A DNA stretch of 64,000 nucleotides from Pirellulaceae bacterium (GTDB taxonomy: Bacteria; Planctomycetota; Planctomycetia; Pirellulales; Pirellulaceae), in assembly GCA_022448645.1 (NCBI GenBank), contig JAKVBZ010000008.1:1-64000 (forward strand), written 5' to 3'. Shown piece after piece: positions 28,538-37,498 of this stretch. The first letter of the stretch is position 1. Each line of letters opens with the position of its first letter. The translations under genes and the position numbers were made by a program. A model generated the notes under the pieces. The model saw only the letters and a list, made by a program, of their open reading frames with translations. It had not been told where the DNA came from and ran no database searches.

Positions 28538-28568
28538 GATGACAGGTACTGATGATGACAGGTACTGA
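28537..28568 (+). repeat. 16-bp perfect tandem duplication ahead of leuA
   Basis: TGATGACAGGTACTGA occurs at 28537-28552 and again at 28553-28568 with no gap. Each copy contains ATGACAGGTA, which resembles the true leuA start ATGACCGGTA at 28572, so the start region appears three times. The two upstream ATGs open short frames: nine codons from 28539, and six codons from 28555. The stop of the second overlaps the leuA ATG (ATGA). Confidence 0.85.
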
Positions 28569-28571
28569 CAA

Positions 28572-30098
28572 ATGACCGGTAAAAGACAAATCAAGATTTT
28601 CGACACGACGCTTCGCGATGGTGAGCAATCGCCTGGTGCCAGCATGAATTTGGGTGAGAAGCTGGAAATAGCTCAAGCACTAGCCGACTTGGGCGTGGAT
28701 ATTATTGAAGCCGGATTTCCCATCGCTTCCCCTGGAGATTTCGAGGCCGTAAGGGAAGTCGGCTCGAACGTTCGAGGGCCGACCATTTGTGGGTTGGCTC
28801 GTTGTGCGGAACAGGATATTGACCGGGCTTGGGAGGCTTTGCAGCACGCCACTGATGCGCGGATCCACGTCTTTCTCGCCACCAGTGCCATTCATCGTGA
28901 ATTTAAACTGCGAATGACACCAGACGAGATCATCGAGCGTGCTGTGGCTGGTGTCCAGCGTGCCGTGGGATACTGTGATGACGTCGAGTTCTCTCCGGAA
29001 GATGCAGCGCGCACCGAATCAGATTTTCTCTGTCGAGTTGTCGAGGCCGCGATTGGTGCCGGTGCCACCACGATCAATATTCCCGATACGGTAGGCTATG
29101 CCACTCCTGCTCATTTGGGCCAAGTGATCCATATGTTGGTGAACCGAGTACCGAATATCGACAAGGTGACCATTAGTGTTCATTGTCACAATGATCTAGG
29201 ACTCGCTGTTGCTAATAGTTTGGCCGCTGTCGAAAACGGGGCAGGGCAGATCGAATGTACGATTAATGGTATCGGTGAACGTGCTGGGAACTGTTCGCTG
29301 GAAGAAGTAGTCATGGCCATGCGTACCCGTGCGGACTATTACGATGGAGAAACAGGCATCAACAGTGAACGCCTCGTCCCTGCGAGCCGTCTGGTTTCCG
29401 GGATTACCGGCATTCAAGTGCAACGCAACAAGGCGATCGTGGGCCGAAATGCATTTGCACACGAAGCCGGCATTCATCAGGACGGTATGCTCAAAGAACG
29501 CACAACGTACGAGATTATGCGGCCAGAAGATGTTGGTTTTGCCAAAACCGATTTGGTACTCGGCAAACACAGCGGACGGGCCGCGCTGGCCGATCGAGCT
29601 CGCCAGTTAGGGTTCCACCTGACCGGCCAACAGCTACAGACCGTGTTCGATGAATTCAAGAAACTGGCCGATAAGAAAAAAGAAGTCTATGATGGCGATT
29701 TGTTGGCCCTGATCCGACAGCAATACGACGACGTTCCCGAAGAATGGACGCTGGTCGGTTTCCATGTGTCTTCGGCATCTGGCGAAAAACCGCATGCTAA
29801 GCTCACGTTGCGCCGAGGAAACGAGGATTTTTCCGAAGAAACGAGCGATGGCGATGGTCCTATCGATGCTGCATTCTGGGCTACGGAGAAAATTACCGGT
29901 TTCAAGCTGCTTTGCAAAGATTATCAGGTGCGCAGTTCGACGGTGGGACGTGATGCTTTGGGCGAGGCCAGCATTGAGGTGGAATTCGAAGGAGACACGT
30001 ATCGGGGCCGAGGAGTGTCGACCGATACGGTCGAGGCAACTGTCAAAGCGATTCTAAACGCTGTCAACCGGATAGTGATGAGTACCAGTGAAGCGTGA
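28572..30098 (+). CDS. leuA: 2-isopropylmalate synthase
   Basis: 508 residues. First committed step of leucine synthesis: acetyl-CoA plus 2-ketoisovalerate to 2-isopropylmalate. The N-terminal TIM barrel shows IFDTTLRDGEQSPGASM, the metal motif SVHCHNDLGLAVANSLAAV, and NGIGERAGNCSLEEVVMA. Then comes the linker with GRNAFAHEAGIHQDGMLK. The C-terminal ~130 residues are the LeuA regulatory domain (VGRDALGEASIEVEFEGDTY), so feedback by leucine is expected. Thus the gene is probably controlled both by attenuation and by allostery. No leuB, C or D follows. Confidence 0.97.
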   Translation: MTGKRQIKIFDTTLRDGEQSPGASMNLGEKLEIAQALADLGVDIIEAGFPIASPGDFEAVREVGSNVRGPTICGLARCAEQDIDRAWEALQHATDARIHVFLATSAIHREFKLRMTPDEIIERAVAGVQRAVGYCDDVEFSPEDAARTESDFLCRVVEAAIGAGATTINIPDTVGYATPAHLGQVIHMLVNRVPNIDKVTISVHCHNDLGLAVANSLAAVENGAGQIECTINGIGERAGNCSLEEVVMAMRTRADYYDGETGINSERLVPASRLVSGITGIQVQRNKAIVGRNAFAHEAGIHQDGMLKERTTYEIMRPEDVGFAKTDLVLGKHSGRAALADRARQLGFHLTGQQLQTVFDEFKKLADKKKEVYDGDLLALIRQQYDDVPEEWTLVGFHVSSASGEKPHAKLTLRRGNEDFSEETSDGDGPIDAAFWATEKITGFKLLCKDYQVRSSTVGRDALGEASIEVEFEGDTYRGRGVSTDTVEATVKAILNAVNRIVMSTSEA

Positions 30099-30108
30099 GG
30101 AGAGTGCC

Positions 30109-30636
30109 GTGAGGGATAGCTTTTTGCTGCTTGGACAGCAGTTTCCCGGAATTGATGGTTTCCTTGGGACCCGTGGCACCCTGATGTTGGATATCGTCTT
30201 TGTCTCGATGTTCGCTATTGTCCCTGTAATGCTCTATAGCATCTATCAGGTACGAAAGCATCAGCGGTATCGTTTGCACAAAACGATTCAATTGGTGCTC
30301 GGAGTCACCCTGTTCGCTACAGTTGGTGCTTTCGAAATGGAGCAGATTCTCGTGCCCTGGGAGGCTCGAGCCCAACCTTCGCCATTTTTTGACGAGGCAC
30401 AGAAGTGGAGAAGCCCAGTTGGGATCAGTTTGCTCATCCACCTGTTCTTTGCCATTCCGACGTTTGTTTTGTGGATCTATGTCATTCTTCAAGCTCTACG
30501 AAGATTTCCCTCGAATCCGAAGCCGAACGAATACAGTGCGTCACATCGCCGTTGGGCCCGATTGGCAGCGATTGAGATGGTAATGACAGCGGTGACTGGC
30601 TGGGTCTTTTATTACTTGGCGTTTGTGGCGAGCTAA
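30109..30636 (+). CDS. DUF420 family membrane protein
   Basis: 175 residues from GTG at 30109, preferred over the GTG at 30088 because GAGGAG (30097-30102) sits 6 nt upstream and overlaps the leuA stop. Four to five hydrophobic helices (LMLDIVFVSMFAIVPVMLYS, IQLVLGVTLFATVGAFE, ISLLIHLFFAIPTFVLWIYV, MVMTAVTGWVFYYLAFVAS) with conserved His in RLHKTIQ and LLIHLFF. The family is often found near cytochrome oxidase genes, but its role is unproven. Ten bp from leuA, so probably co-transcribed. Confidence 0.85.
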   Translation: MRDSFLLLGQQFPGIDGFLGTRGTLMLDIVFVSMFAIVPVMLYSIYQVRKHQRYRLHKTIQLVLGVTLFATVGAFEMEQILVPWEARAQPSPFFDEAQKWRSPVGISLLIHLFFAIPTFVLWIYVILQALRRFPSNPKPNEYSASHRRWARLAAIEMVMTAVTGWVFYYLAFVAS

Positions 30637-31105
30637 TCGGGAAATCCGAACCGTTCATTAAGGCTTCTCTCCGCTCTCTTATTCCACCCCCTGACGTTAC
30701 GTTCAGCTTTTGAAAGGGGATGCAAATTTGCAACGCGCCTGGCCCATTTCGATAAATATTTGCTGGCAAACTTGCCGTGATTGGCTAAATTAGACCCCAA
30801 TGTTCGACTTTCTTTGTTCCTGCCAGCCTGTTTGGCTCCCTGGGAGTCTTCAGGTGCTATGGTTTCTGTAGACCAGGGCCAAACGCCGTCCTCTCGAAGT
30901 TCCAACCATGCCAGAACAAACTGGTATTGTTTGAACGGATTGGGACCGGTTGGACCGATTGTACGGCAGACCTTCTCCCCCAACGACTGCCTTTGTCAAG
31001 CATCCTGTAGGTCGACCCAACAGGTGACCTAGGGTTGTAAATACAACTCCCTGCGACCCTCCGTGGACCAGAGTTTTGTGATAGCTGTAGCTAGTTGAGG
31101 AAGAT
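30637..31105. other. Intergenic, no gene seen
   Basis: About 470 bp. A 116-codon minus-strand frame (30633-30983) lacks a ribosome binding site and protein-like features. Confidence 0.4.
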
Positions 31106-31798
31106 ATGGATTTCTTGAAGAAATTCTTCACGAGTGTTTTTGACGAGCAAGCGATGGCAGGGCCGCGTAGCTTTGACACCGTTTCAGAAGAACAACTTGA
31201 GGCACATCTTGATGTGAGCCGTTACGGTGATTTTACGCTAACGGATGCCATCCGTCCGTCCTATGACCTGAAGGTCACACCGGCGCAAGGCTACCGTCAC
31301 GACAAATACCATGACGGCGAGTCGCAGGAAAACATTCCTGTCATTATGGCCTCTATTTCCCAAGAGTCAGTCTTCGAAGTCTTTATGGAAATGATTGAAC
31401 CGTTAGGGCCGGTTGTGGATGTCGTGTTGGAAACTAGTCACAATGGAAAAACGCCGGGGCACTCTGACGTCTATCGAGAACACATCGACATGCCCGTTCT
31501 CAAGAGCATCTTGTGGGACTACGAAGATATGTTGATGAATGATGGGTGTACCGGAATTGCTGTTTTGAATCCGGGGATTCCACAAGAGGTTCAGTTCGAT
31601 GAGCATAAACTGTTGATTGGGTACGGTGAACCTTTAGAAGTCTTCGAAGAGGTCTTGCGTGACCATTTTGTTCCGTGTGATGATCAGATGAAATTCATCA
31701 CCGAAGCGGAACATGTGCATTCCTCCAGTGATGCATTTAGCCAGGCATTCGATGAATTGAGACTCCGTTTGGGCATGGATGAAATGTGTGTCTATTAA
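31106..31798 (+). CDS. Conserved-looking acidic cytosolic protein, unknown function
   Basis: 230 residues, acidic, no signal peptide or membrane helix. A clear GAGGAAG lies just before the ATG. The sequence reads as a compact alpha/beta protein (VFEVFMEMIEPLGPVVDVVLETSHNG, CTGIAVLNPGIPQEV) with many His and Asp residues. No family recognised. It stands alone between two gene-free stretches. Confidence 0.75.
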   Translation: MDFLKKFFTSVFDEQAMAGPRSFDTVSEEQLEAHLDVSRYGDFTLTDAIRPSYDLKVTPAQGYRHDKYHDGESQENIPVIMASISQESVFEVFMEMIEPLGPVVDVVLETSHNGKTPGHSDVYREHIDMPVLKSILWDYEDMLMNDGCTGIAVLNPGIPQEVQFDEHKLLIGYGEPLEVFEEVLRDHFVPCDDQMKFITEAEHVHSSSDAFSQAFDELRLRLGMDEMCVY

Positions 31799-32147
31799 TG
31801 CACATTTCACAACTCGGTATACACCCAGAAGTGTGCTGAGAACTCGTAGACCGGACCAAACAAATCATGGTGGGTTGGCGGTTCACGTCGGCTACCTACC
31901 CCGCATCTTGCATTGAGCAACACGCCGGATGCGACAATCGCGTTATCCCTTTTCTCGCAATGACTTACGCGATCTAGACCTTGCCAGTTTGAGGTTTTTA
32001 GGCCAGCGACCGATTTTAATTCGTGCCCTCTGGATGAAAATCTCGCGTGCCAAGAACTGCTCAGAGCCGCCCGAGATCATCCTCAGACGGCTCTTTCTCG
32101 TTGTTTCGAATGAAAAAAAGGTCATGCGACCAGCGTCTTAACGACGA
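31799..32147. other. Intergenic, no gene seen
   Basis: Lies between the ends of a plus-strand gene and the minus-strand histone-like gene. AGAGCCG (32063-32069) and CGGCTCT (32088-32094) form a weak hairpin without a clean T-tract. A run of seven As near 32114-32120 would be Ts on the minus strand and could end the histone-like transcript. Confidence 0.35.
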
Positions 32148-32396
32148 CTAGCGACGCTTGGCCTTCTTTTTCTTTTTGGCGGCTGCCTTCTTTTTCTTCT
32201 TAGGAGCTGCCTTTTTCTTCTTGGCTGCCTTCTTCTTCTTTGGGGCTGCCTTCTTCTTCTTCTTGGCTGCCTTCTTCTTCTTTGGGGCTGCCTTCTTCTT
32301 CTTCTTCTTAGTAGCCTTCTTAGCTACTTTCTTCTTACGTTTCGGCGCCTTCTTTTTGGCAGCCTTTTTCTTTTTTGTCGCCTTTTTCTTGGCCAC
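32148..32396 (-). CDS. Histone H1-like lysine/alanine-rich DNA-binding protein
   Basis: 82 residues from GTG at 32396, fixed by a perfect AAGGAGG 7 nt upstream. The frame stays open to 32507, but that part lacks the lysine bias. The whole protein is a Lys/Ala/Pro repeat of the type AAPKKKKAAKKKK with a final KAKRR. This is the composition of the C-terminal tails of eukaryotic H1 and of bacterial H1-like proteins (Hc1, AlgP type). It should coat DNA nonspecifically and aid compaction. The repeat is nearly regular, so copy-number change by slippage is likely. Confidence 0.85.
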   Translation of the reverse strand: MAKKKATKKKKAAKKKAPKRKKKVAKKATKKKKKKAAPKKKKAAKKKKKAAPKKKKAAKKKKAAPKKKKKAAAKKKKKAKRR

Positions 32397-32507
32397 AGTC
32401 CGTCCTCCTTCAAAATAGGGAGTGTCGAAACCGTTTGTATCGGTGAGGGAATAAAACCTGATCACCGGTTTGACAGTCGCGACACGCGAAACGGCCACCC
32501 TCTGCAT

Positions 32508-33360
32508 CGCTCCTCTACGCTACAGAGTACCTTGCTTGTTAAATCACTCCATGTGTTAAAAAGCAAAGTAAAGTGGCAAACATACTTCACACAAAAGTGA
32601 ATTGAATGTTGTTCAAGAAACTGTTGCAAGTCTCTTTCGGGTAAATCTTCGAAATCAGGGATTGTTCGTCAAGCCCAACTTAGCGATTCAGAAACAAAAA
32701 ACGATCATCCACGAGCAAAGTGAACGTGGATTGACGATTATTTTGATTGTGATTGGTCTGCGTTGGCCACGCTGGAACATAAGGATGTGTCTTTGCACAG
32801 AAAAAATTCTGCAAGCAACGATAGGTCGTGTTGCGCGAACACTTGTTTGAGTCCTACTCGCGACCAAAAATCTATCGGTGGATACCTTTGAAGTGCCTCC
32901 TGGCTCTGCCCTAGTAAAGACGAATGGCCGCAGACTTAAACGCAATTGTGTGCTGAAAAAAAGGCTTTTTTAGGAATTTCGTTGTTGTTTTCACGCACGT
33001 TTGGCCGCGATTTGTGTTGTCGAACGAAAAGAGATTGCGTAGTTGTCGCGGTGAAGAACAGCATGATCAATGCCGTCAATTCAAACTGTTGAGTGACACA
33101 TTCGAGCTCTCGATTTCAACCAAAATCCTCTGGTGCGACTAGAAACTTCTCCAATTCATATCAAAGAAACGCACCCCAAGAGAGGACTCGCTGGATGTAA
33201 CAGCTTATCTGTTTTATCAAAATCAAATTCGGCAAAATTTTTTCAAAAAAATTGGAAATTTGGCAACAAAAACCTTCTTGCAGATCAAAAAAACGTCTGT
33301 GAGGTTCCGCTTTCATGAAACAAGGTGTCAACGTTGGTGTGAGAGCAGAACAGTTTGCGT
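32508..33360. other. AT-rich intergenic region, no gene seen
   Basis: About 850 bp, lower in GC than its surroundings, most strongly at 33210-33290. It contains short inverted repeats such as TTCAC and GTGAA near 32587-32600. No credible coding frame; it includes the upstream region of the histone-like gene. Confidence 0.45.
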
Positions 33361-34128
33361 TCAAAAAAGCGACACCGTGCTATCGTTCATCAGCCGACCG
33401 CACGGTTGCTGGCAGCGTAATGTGAAACCCGCTATTCGTCGCCAATGGGGACGTCGAGTTCTTAAGTAAATACCGTTGAGGATCGTACCTTGGGAACGCA
33501 GCAGTTGACGTTCAGGATTCCATGGCGACATGTATTCGCACCAAGCGTCAGCTTGATGCTTAACACGGAAGTGAATGGGGTCAAATCCATACCAACCAGG
33601 ATGGGGTCGAAGTATCGTGGCTTGATACTGGTTTGCCAGGTTTATAATGCGTTCGTTCAAAGCACACGCCTCGTCTAGGACATGTGCCAAGGTCAGCTTA
33701 GATTGCGGAAATAGAACCGTGCGGAATAGCCGAAACCGCCAGGACTCAAGCTTGCGGAGATTTTCCAAGGGAAGCTCGGTCATCACAATACACGCGTGGA
33801 CCTGTCGCAGTTGCTGTAGACAAGTTTCGACCCAGGAGGCGATGGTCTTTGCGGCAACCCCGTAGAGGATGTCGTTTCCGATATCTGTAACTAACGCTGC
33901 GGTCGGAATCGGTGGTTCATCGAGGAGTGTTGGCCACAATGCGCATTCAACGATTCCTGGCAAAGTTCTCCCTAGAACATGGCTGGCCTGGCCGTAAGAA
34001 CGCCCGTGGCCGGCTGCCATCATGACTTGGGCTGGTGTTCCCCAGTTGCCACACGCAGTTTTGATCACAGTGGCAATGTTGCGCGCTAGGTTGCTGGCTC
34101 CAACAAGTACTATCCGCCGACGGATCAT
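33361..34128 (-). CDS. SGNH/GDSL-like hydrolase
   Basis: 255 residues. Block I is VLVGASNLARNI with a candidate Ser nucleophile, a Gly-Asn-Asp block III is in VTDIGNDILYGV, and block V is FDPIHFR with Asp and His, matching SGNH-fold esterases. No signal peptide, so probably cytosolic. The ATG shares one base with the stop of the upstream protease gene (TGATG), a sign of translational coupling. The substrate is unknown; the family includes acyl-ester and sugar deacetylases. Confidence 0.7.
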   Translation of the reverse strand: MIRRRIVLVGASNLARNIATVIKTACGNWGTPAQVMMAAGHGRSYGQASHVLGRTLPGIVECALWPTLLDEPPIPTAALVTDIGNDILYGVAAKTIASWVETCLQQLRQVHACIVMTELPLENLRKLESWRFRLFRTVLFPQSKLTLAHVLDEACALNERIINLANQYQATILRPHPGWYGFDPIHFRVKHQADAWCEYMSPWNPERQLLRSQGTILNGIYLRTRRPHWRRIAGFTLRCQQPCGRLMNDSTVSLF

Positions 34129-34904
34129 CAGAGGTTTCTCCCAAACCCACCGAAACCTCCTCCTGAAAATGTCTGCAATAGTTGGTAGCTGCTAAAAGCC
34201 AAATAGCCGAATATCAAACCGATGAAGTAATAATCGTGCATGAATCCAAAGAGCGCCATGGCAGCACCGACCCCAACAGACAACCAAAGTGACTTTTGCA
34301 ACCCGTCATTCCCGACATATCTCATAAACAATTCACGCGAGATTTGGCCACCGTCGAGTGGATAGACTGGCAAAAGATTGACGAGCCCCCAATAGATATT
34401 AATAAACAAGGTGAAGTGCATCATCATTAGGAAGTTCCCTTCCAAGCCAGTGATATGCCAAACTACGATGCTTGGCCTACCGACAGCAAACTTGATGTCG
34501 GCTCCTGCCAGTTCGGCGACAACGACGGACAAGCCAGCCAGTAGAAATCCGGCACCAGGCCCGGCAGCCGCGATGATGATCTGAGCATACTCGCGATTTC
34601 CCGGACGTTGATAAGACGAGAACTGGGTCGTAAACCCATGGTCGTAACGAGCGAATCCACCCATGGCGTACAACGTGACAGATGGATTCCAGCCGTAGTA
34701 CCGCATCATCCAGGCATGGCCCATCTCGTGTACGAGAATGGATACGAACCAGACGCCCAGCCGAATGAACATTTCGAGCGGTGGCCCCGGCGCAAAACTA
34801 ATCAGCAGTCCTACGGCCCAAAACAACGGATGGACGCGAACGGGAATTCCCCAGAGTCGAAAGTACAAGTCGTACGGTGTTCGTGGTGGGTCTGCCAGAA
34901 ACAT
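34128..34904 (-). CDS. M50 family site-2-type membrane metalloprotease
   Basis: 258 residues with about six hydrophobic helices. The zinc motif HEMGH sits in SILVHEMGHAWMMRYYG and the second metal site is NLLPVYPLDGGQISRE, the classic pair of M50 proteases. The C-terminus after the last helix is Gly/Phe-rich. Intramembrane proteases cut membrane-bound regulators or signal peptide remnants. Coupled to the SGNH hydrolase gene by a one-base stop/start overlap. Confidence 0.9.
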   Translation of the reverse strand: MFLADPPRTPYDLYFRLWGIPVRVHPLFWAVGLLISFAPGPPLEMFIRLGVWFVSILVHEMGHAWMMRYYGWNPSVTLYAMGGFARYDHGFTTQFSSYQRPGNREYAQIIIAAAGPGAGFLLAGLSVVVAELAGADIKFAVGRPSIVVWHITGLEGNFLMMMHFTLFINIYWGLVNLLPVYPLDGGQISRELFMRYVGNDGLQKSLWLSVGVGAAMALFGFMHDYYFIGLIFGYLAFSSYQLLQTFSGGGFGGFGRNL

Positions 34905-35064
34905 ACGTATTGCTAACGGCTAGATTGAGAGCAACGAAAAGTGATTTCGAGATTCGTCGTGTCGGCCACATCCTAACAGAGGCCGAATAGACCCCGCAAC
35001 ATGCGATGGTAGGTGAGATTGCGTGATGAGCGCAATTGCCACATGTCAATGTCAGGTCGCCATC

Positions 35065-36321
35065 CTAAGCGGCTTGTTTCCGACTGCTGCTGGCGACGAC
35101 CTTTGGCTGATAATGAGGTCGGGGTGTTTTCGGAACGCGTTGTTCCAGGTGATGTAGCACGTATTCAGCACAACGCTGCGAAGCTCCTGGAGTACACACT
35201 GAACTTCGTAAGGCATCTAGTCGTTCGACGACCTGAGAGTAGGCTGTTTCACTCGTCAGCCATTCGATGACATGATTCGCTACCTGTTGCGATTTGTCTT
35301 CATAGGTCAAATATTCCGGCATCAGTACGCCGTCTGCCGTGCCGTTTTGAGGATCATAAAGCAGACGCCGCTTAGGGAAGGGATCTGCATCGGCCAAAAT
35401 ATTTAACAGTGTGATGTATTTGACTTTGAGCAGCGGTCGCAACAACTGATAGGACAGTCGTTGGATGTGGTAATGGATCACAGAAGGCGTACGGTGGTAG
35501 AGCAATTCCAGGGAGACCGAGCCAGAACAGGCCATGCAGCAGTGTGCCAGGTGAATCAGCTCCTGTGTTCTCCCTGTAATGACTTCGATATCCACCTGCC
35601 TGGATGCGCAAATTTGTCGTGCCAAATGGGCTTGCTGGTCGTTGTAGCTGGCGATGGCAAAACGCACTCCAGGAACCGCCTGGTGTACATAGTCGGCCGC
35701 TTTCAGAAAGGCGTTCAAGTTGGATGCGATCTCGTGACGACGTGATCCTGGCAAGATTGTGACGAGTGGTTCGGACGAACCGCCAAAGGTTTCCAAGAAT
35801 TGTGTGTCTAGCTTTTGGTTTACCAGCTGATCGAAATAGGGATGTCCCAGAAACGTTGCCTGGCATCCTCGCTGCCTGAACCATCCTTCTTCGAAAGGAA
35901 GTTTACACAGGACGTGATCTATCAAACGTCGCATCTTCCTGACGCGCCAGCGACCCCACGCCCATAATTGTGGCACGCCGTAATAGAAGACCGGGATCCC
36001 GTGTGCTTTGGCTCGTCGAGCTATCCACCAGTTAAAGCCCGGATAGTCAATGAGCACGACTGCATCTGGGCGCTGGTGACAGAAATAACGATCTGCGCGA
36101 ATGAGATAATCCAGGAACTGAGGTATCTTGCCGAGAACTGGTCCGATCCCCATGACCGCCAGTTCTGTCAGATCGGCGTGCAATTGCACGCCGGCAGCTT
36201 GCATCTTCGGCCCACCGTATCCGACACAGTGGACCGCTGAATTGCGTCGCTGCAGCTCGCGTACCAGGTTGGAACCGTGCAGATCGCCGCTGGGTTCACC
36301 CACCGAAAAGAAAACTTCCAT
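35065..36321 (-). CDS. lpxB: Lipid-A-disaccharide synthase
   Basis: 418 residues. Transfers 2,3-diacylglucosamine-1-phosphate from UDP to lipid X, forming the lipid A disaccharide on the inner membrane surface. Family motifs: FFSVGEPSGDLHGSNLV, ADLTELAVMGIGPVLGKIP, VVLIDYPGFNWWIARRAK, GVPQLWAWGRWRVRKM, and the GT-B nucleotide region LPGSRRHEIASN and CCMACSGSVSLELLYH. Full length with a short Lys/Ser-rich extension. No other lpx gene adjoins. It supports a lipid-A-containing outer membrane. Confidence 0.96.
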   Translation of the reverse strand: MEVFFSVGEPSGDLHGSNLVRELQRRNSAVHCVGYGGPKMQAAGVQLHADLTELAVMGIGPVLGKIPQFLDYLIRADRYFCHQRPDAVVLIDYPGFNWWIARRAKAHGIPVFYYGVPQLWAWGRWRVRKMRRLIDHVLCKLPFEEGWFRQRGCQATFLGHPYFDQLVNQKLDTQFLETFGGSSEPLVTILPGSRRHEIASNLNAFLKAADYVHQAVPGVRFAIASYNDQQAHLARQICASRQVDIEVITGRTQELIHLAHCCMACSGSVSLELLYHRTPSVIHYHIQRLSYQLLRPLLKVKYITLLNILADADPFPKRRLLYDPQNGTADGVLMPEYLTYEDKSQQVANHVIEWLTSETAYSQVVERLDALRSSVCTPGASQRCAEYVLHHLEQRVPKTPRPHYQPKVVASSSRKQAA

Positions 36322-36360
36322 GTTTTCTCATTCTGCTTCCGTTGTCAGAACTCAGTTCTC

Positions 36361-36849
36361 TTATTTACCGATGACTTCGAAAGCCTTTCCGAAAACATTC
36401 GGACCGAATAGCGTGGCAATTTGATCTTCTACATCGTCTGCACTCTTCGCCAGACCTTCAGCCCAACCGCGACAATTGTTACAGCAGAAGGTGACATCTA
36501 CGCCGTTCACCTCGAGCGCGGTCGATGCTTTCGCACCTTGAAAGCTCTTTGGACATTTCGTTTGCTTCACCTGCCCGGTCGCTACCTTTTGATGGTTGGC
36601 GCGAGCCAGAAACTTCTTTTTGTCCTGGACGTCTTTTTTGAAAGCGGCAGCGCAGTTGTTACAGCAAAAATAGACGATGCAGTCTTCGTGCTCTACCGTT
36701 GCGTCTTTGTTGACCTGCTTTTTGGATACGGGACAAACAATCTTTTCAAAGTCGACTTCTTTGTCAGCGTCGTCTCCCATGGTGAGTCCGGTCCAGCCAG
36801 CGAATACGGCGATCAACAGTGCAAAAATCAACAGTGTGCGAGTCTTCAT
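36361..36849 (-). CDS. Exported protein with two YHS-like cysteine modules
   Basis: 162 residues from ATG at 36849 (AAGG 8 nt upstream; an ATG at 36867 is less likely). Signal peptide MKTRTLLIFALLIAVFAGWTG. The mature protein has two repeats of one metal-site pattern: CPVSKKQ...VYFCCNNCAAAF and CPKSFQG...VTFCCNNCRGW. Each has a leading Cys-Pro and a CCxxC, resembling YHS/TRASH domains that bind copper or other soft metals. It may be a periplasmic metal carrier or sensor; this is inference. Confidence 0.8.
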   Translation of the reverse strand: MKTRTLLIFALLIAVFAGWTGLTMGDDADKEVDFEKIVCPVSKKQVNKDATVEHEDCIVYFCCNNCAAAFKKDVQDKKKFLARANHQKVATGQVKQTKCPKSFQGAKASTALEVNGVDVTFCCNNCRGWAEGLAKSADDVEDQIATLFGPNVFGKAFEVIGK

Positions 36850-36867
36850 GTATTTACCTTTCATCAA

Positions 36868-37498
36868 TTTGGTCAGGAAGAATTGTGTTTAGGAAGAAAA
36901 GTCAGTCAGGAAAATCTTTTCTCCAAAATTACCGTGGTTTGGAGTGAGTAGCATACTGGAACTCTCCCTAGGATCCAATCCGAGTCTTGCGAGCTATTTA
37001 CATGGACAATCTGGGGACAGTCTAGAACTTTGCACCGTTGTCACGTTCCTCACGACGGTGTGAAAACGAACCGCAAGCCTGTGCATCGTACTGGCACTCC
37101 TTGCAATGCTTGCTGAGCATTATAATTCAACTTCCCAAGCAAAGGGGTGGGTACTGGACGAAAAAATTGAAGTAAATCGTTCAGGACGCGATTATTCAAG
37201 GATTCAGCCGAACTTGTTTGTCAGAGGATAAGCAGGGGGCCGGCAGATTTGGGTAGAGGCGGTCATTTGGGAGCCAGGAGCGAGAATTCACTTCGATTTC
37301 GGGCGTCCAGCCGGCACAGATAGAGGGTACATGAAAGTGTGATCTATCCTTCCGCTGATGTTATTCATGGAACCAACACCCTGTTGCTTCGTGGAGAAAG
37401 TACTGCTGTCGTTTTCCGATTTTGAACCGGTAACCTACCACCTCACGAATCGCTGAAAGCATTTTTCCAGCCGCGTTCTGAATGATGAGAAAGTCAAG
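36868..37498. other. Intergenic, no gene seen
   Basis: About 630 bp of divergent upstream sequence between the YHS-like gene and the symporter gene. No coding frame with a ribosome binding site was found. Confidence 0.45.

Noticed and set aside
30633..30983. 116-codon minus-strand frame
   Set aside because: No ribosome binding site, no signal or domain, composition unlike neighbours.
32158..32418. Phe-rich plus-strand frame
   Set aside because: Pure antisense of the lysine codons of the histone-like gene.
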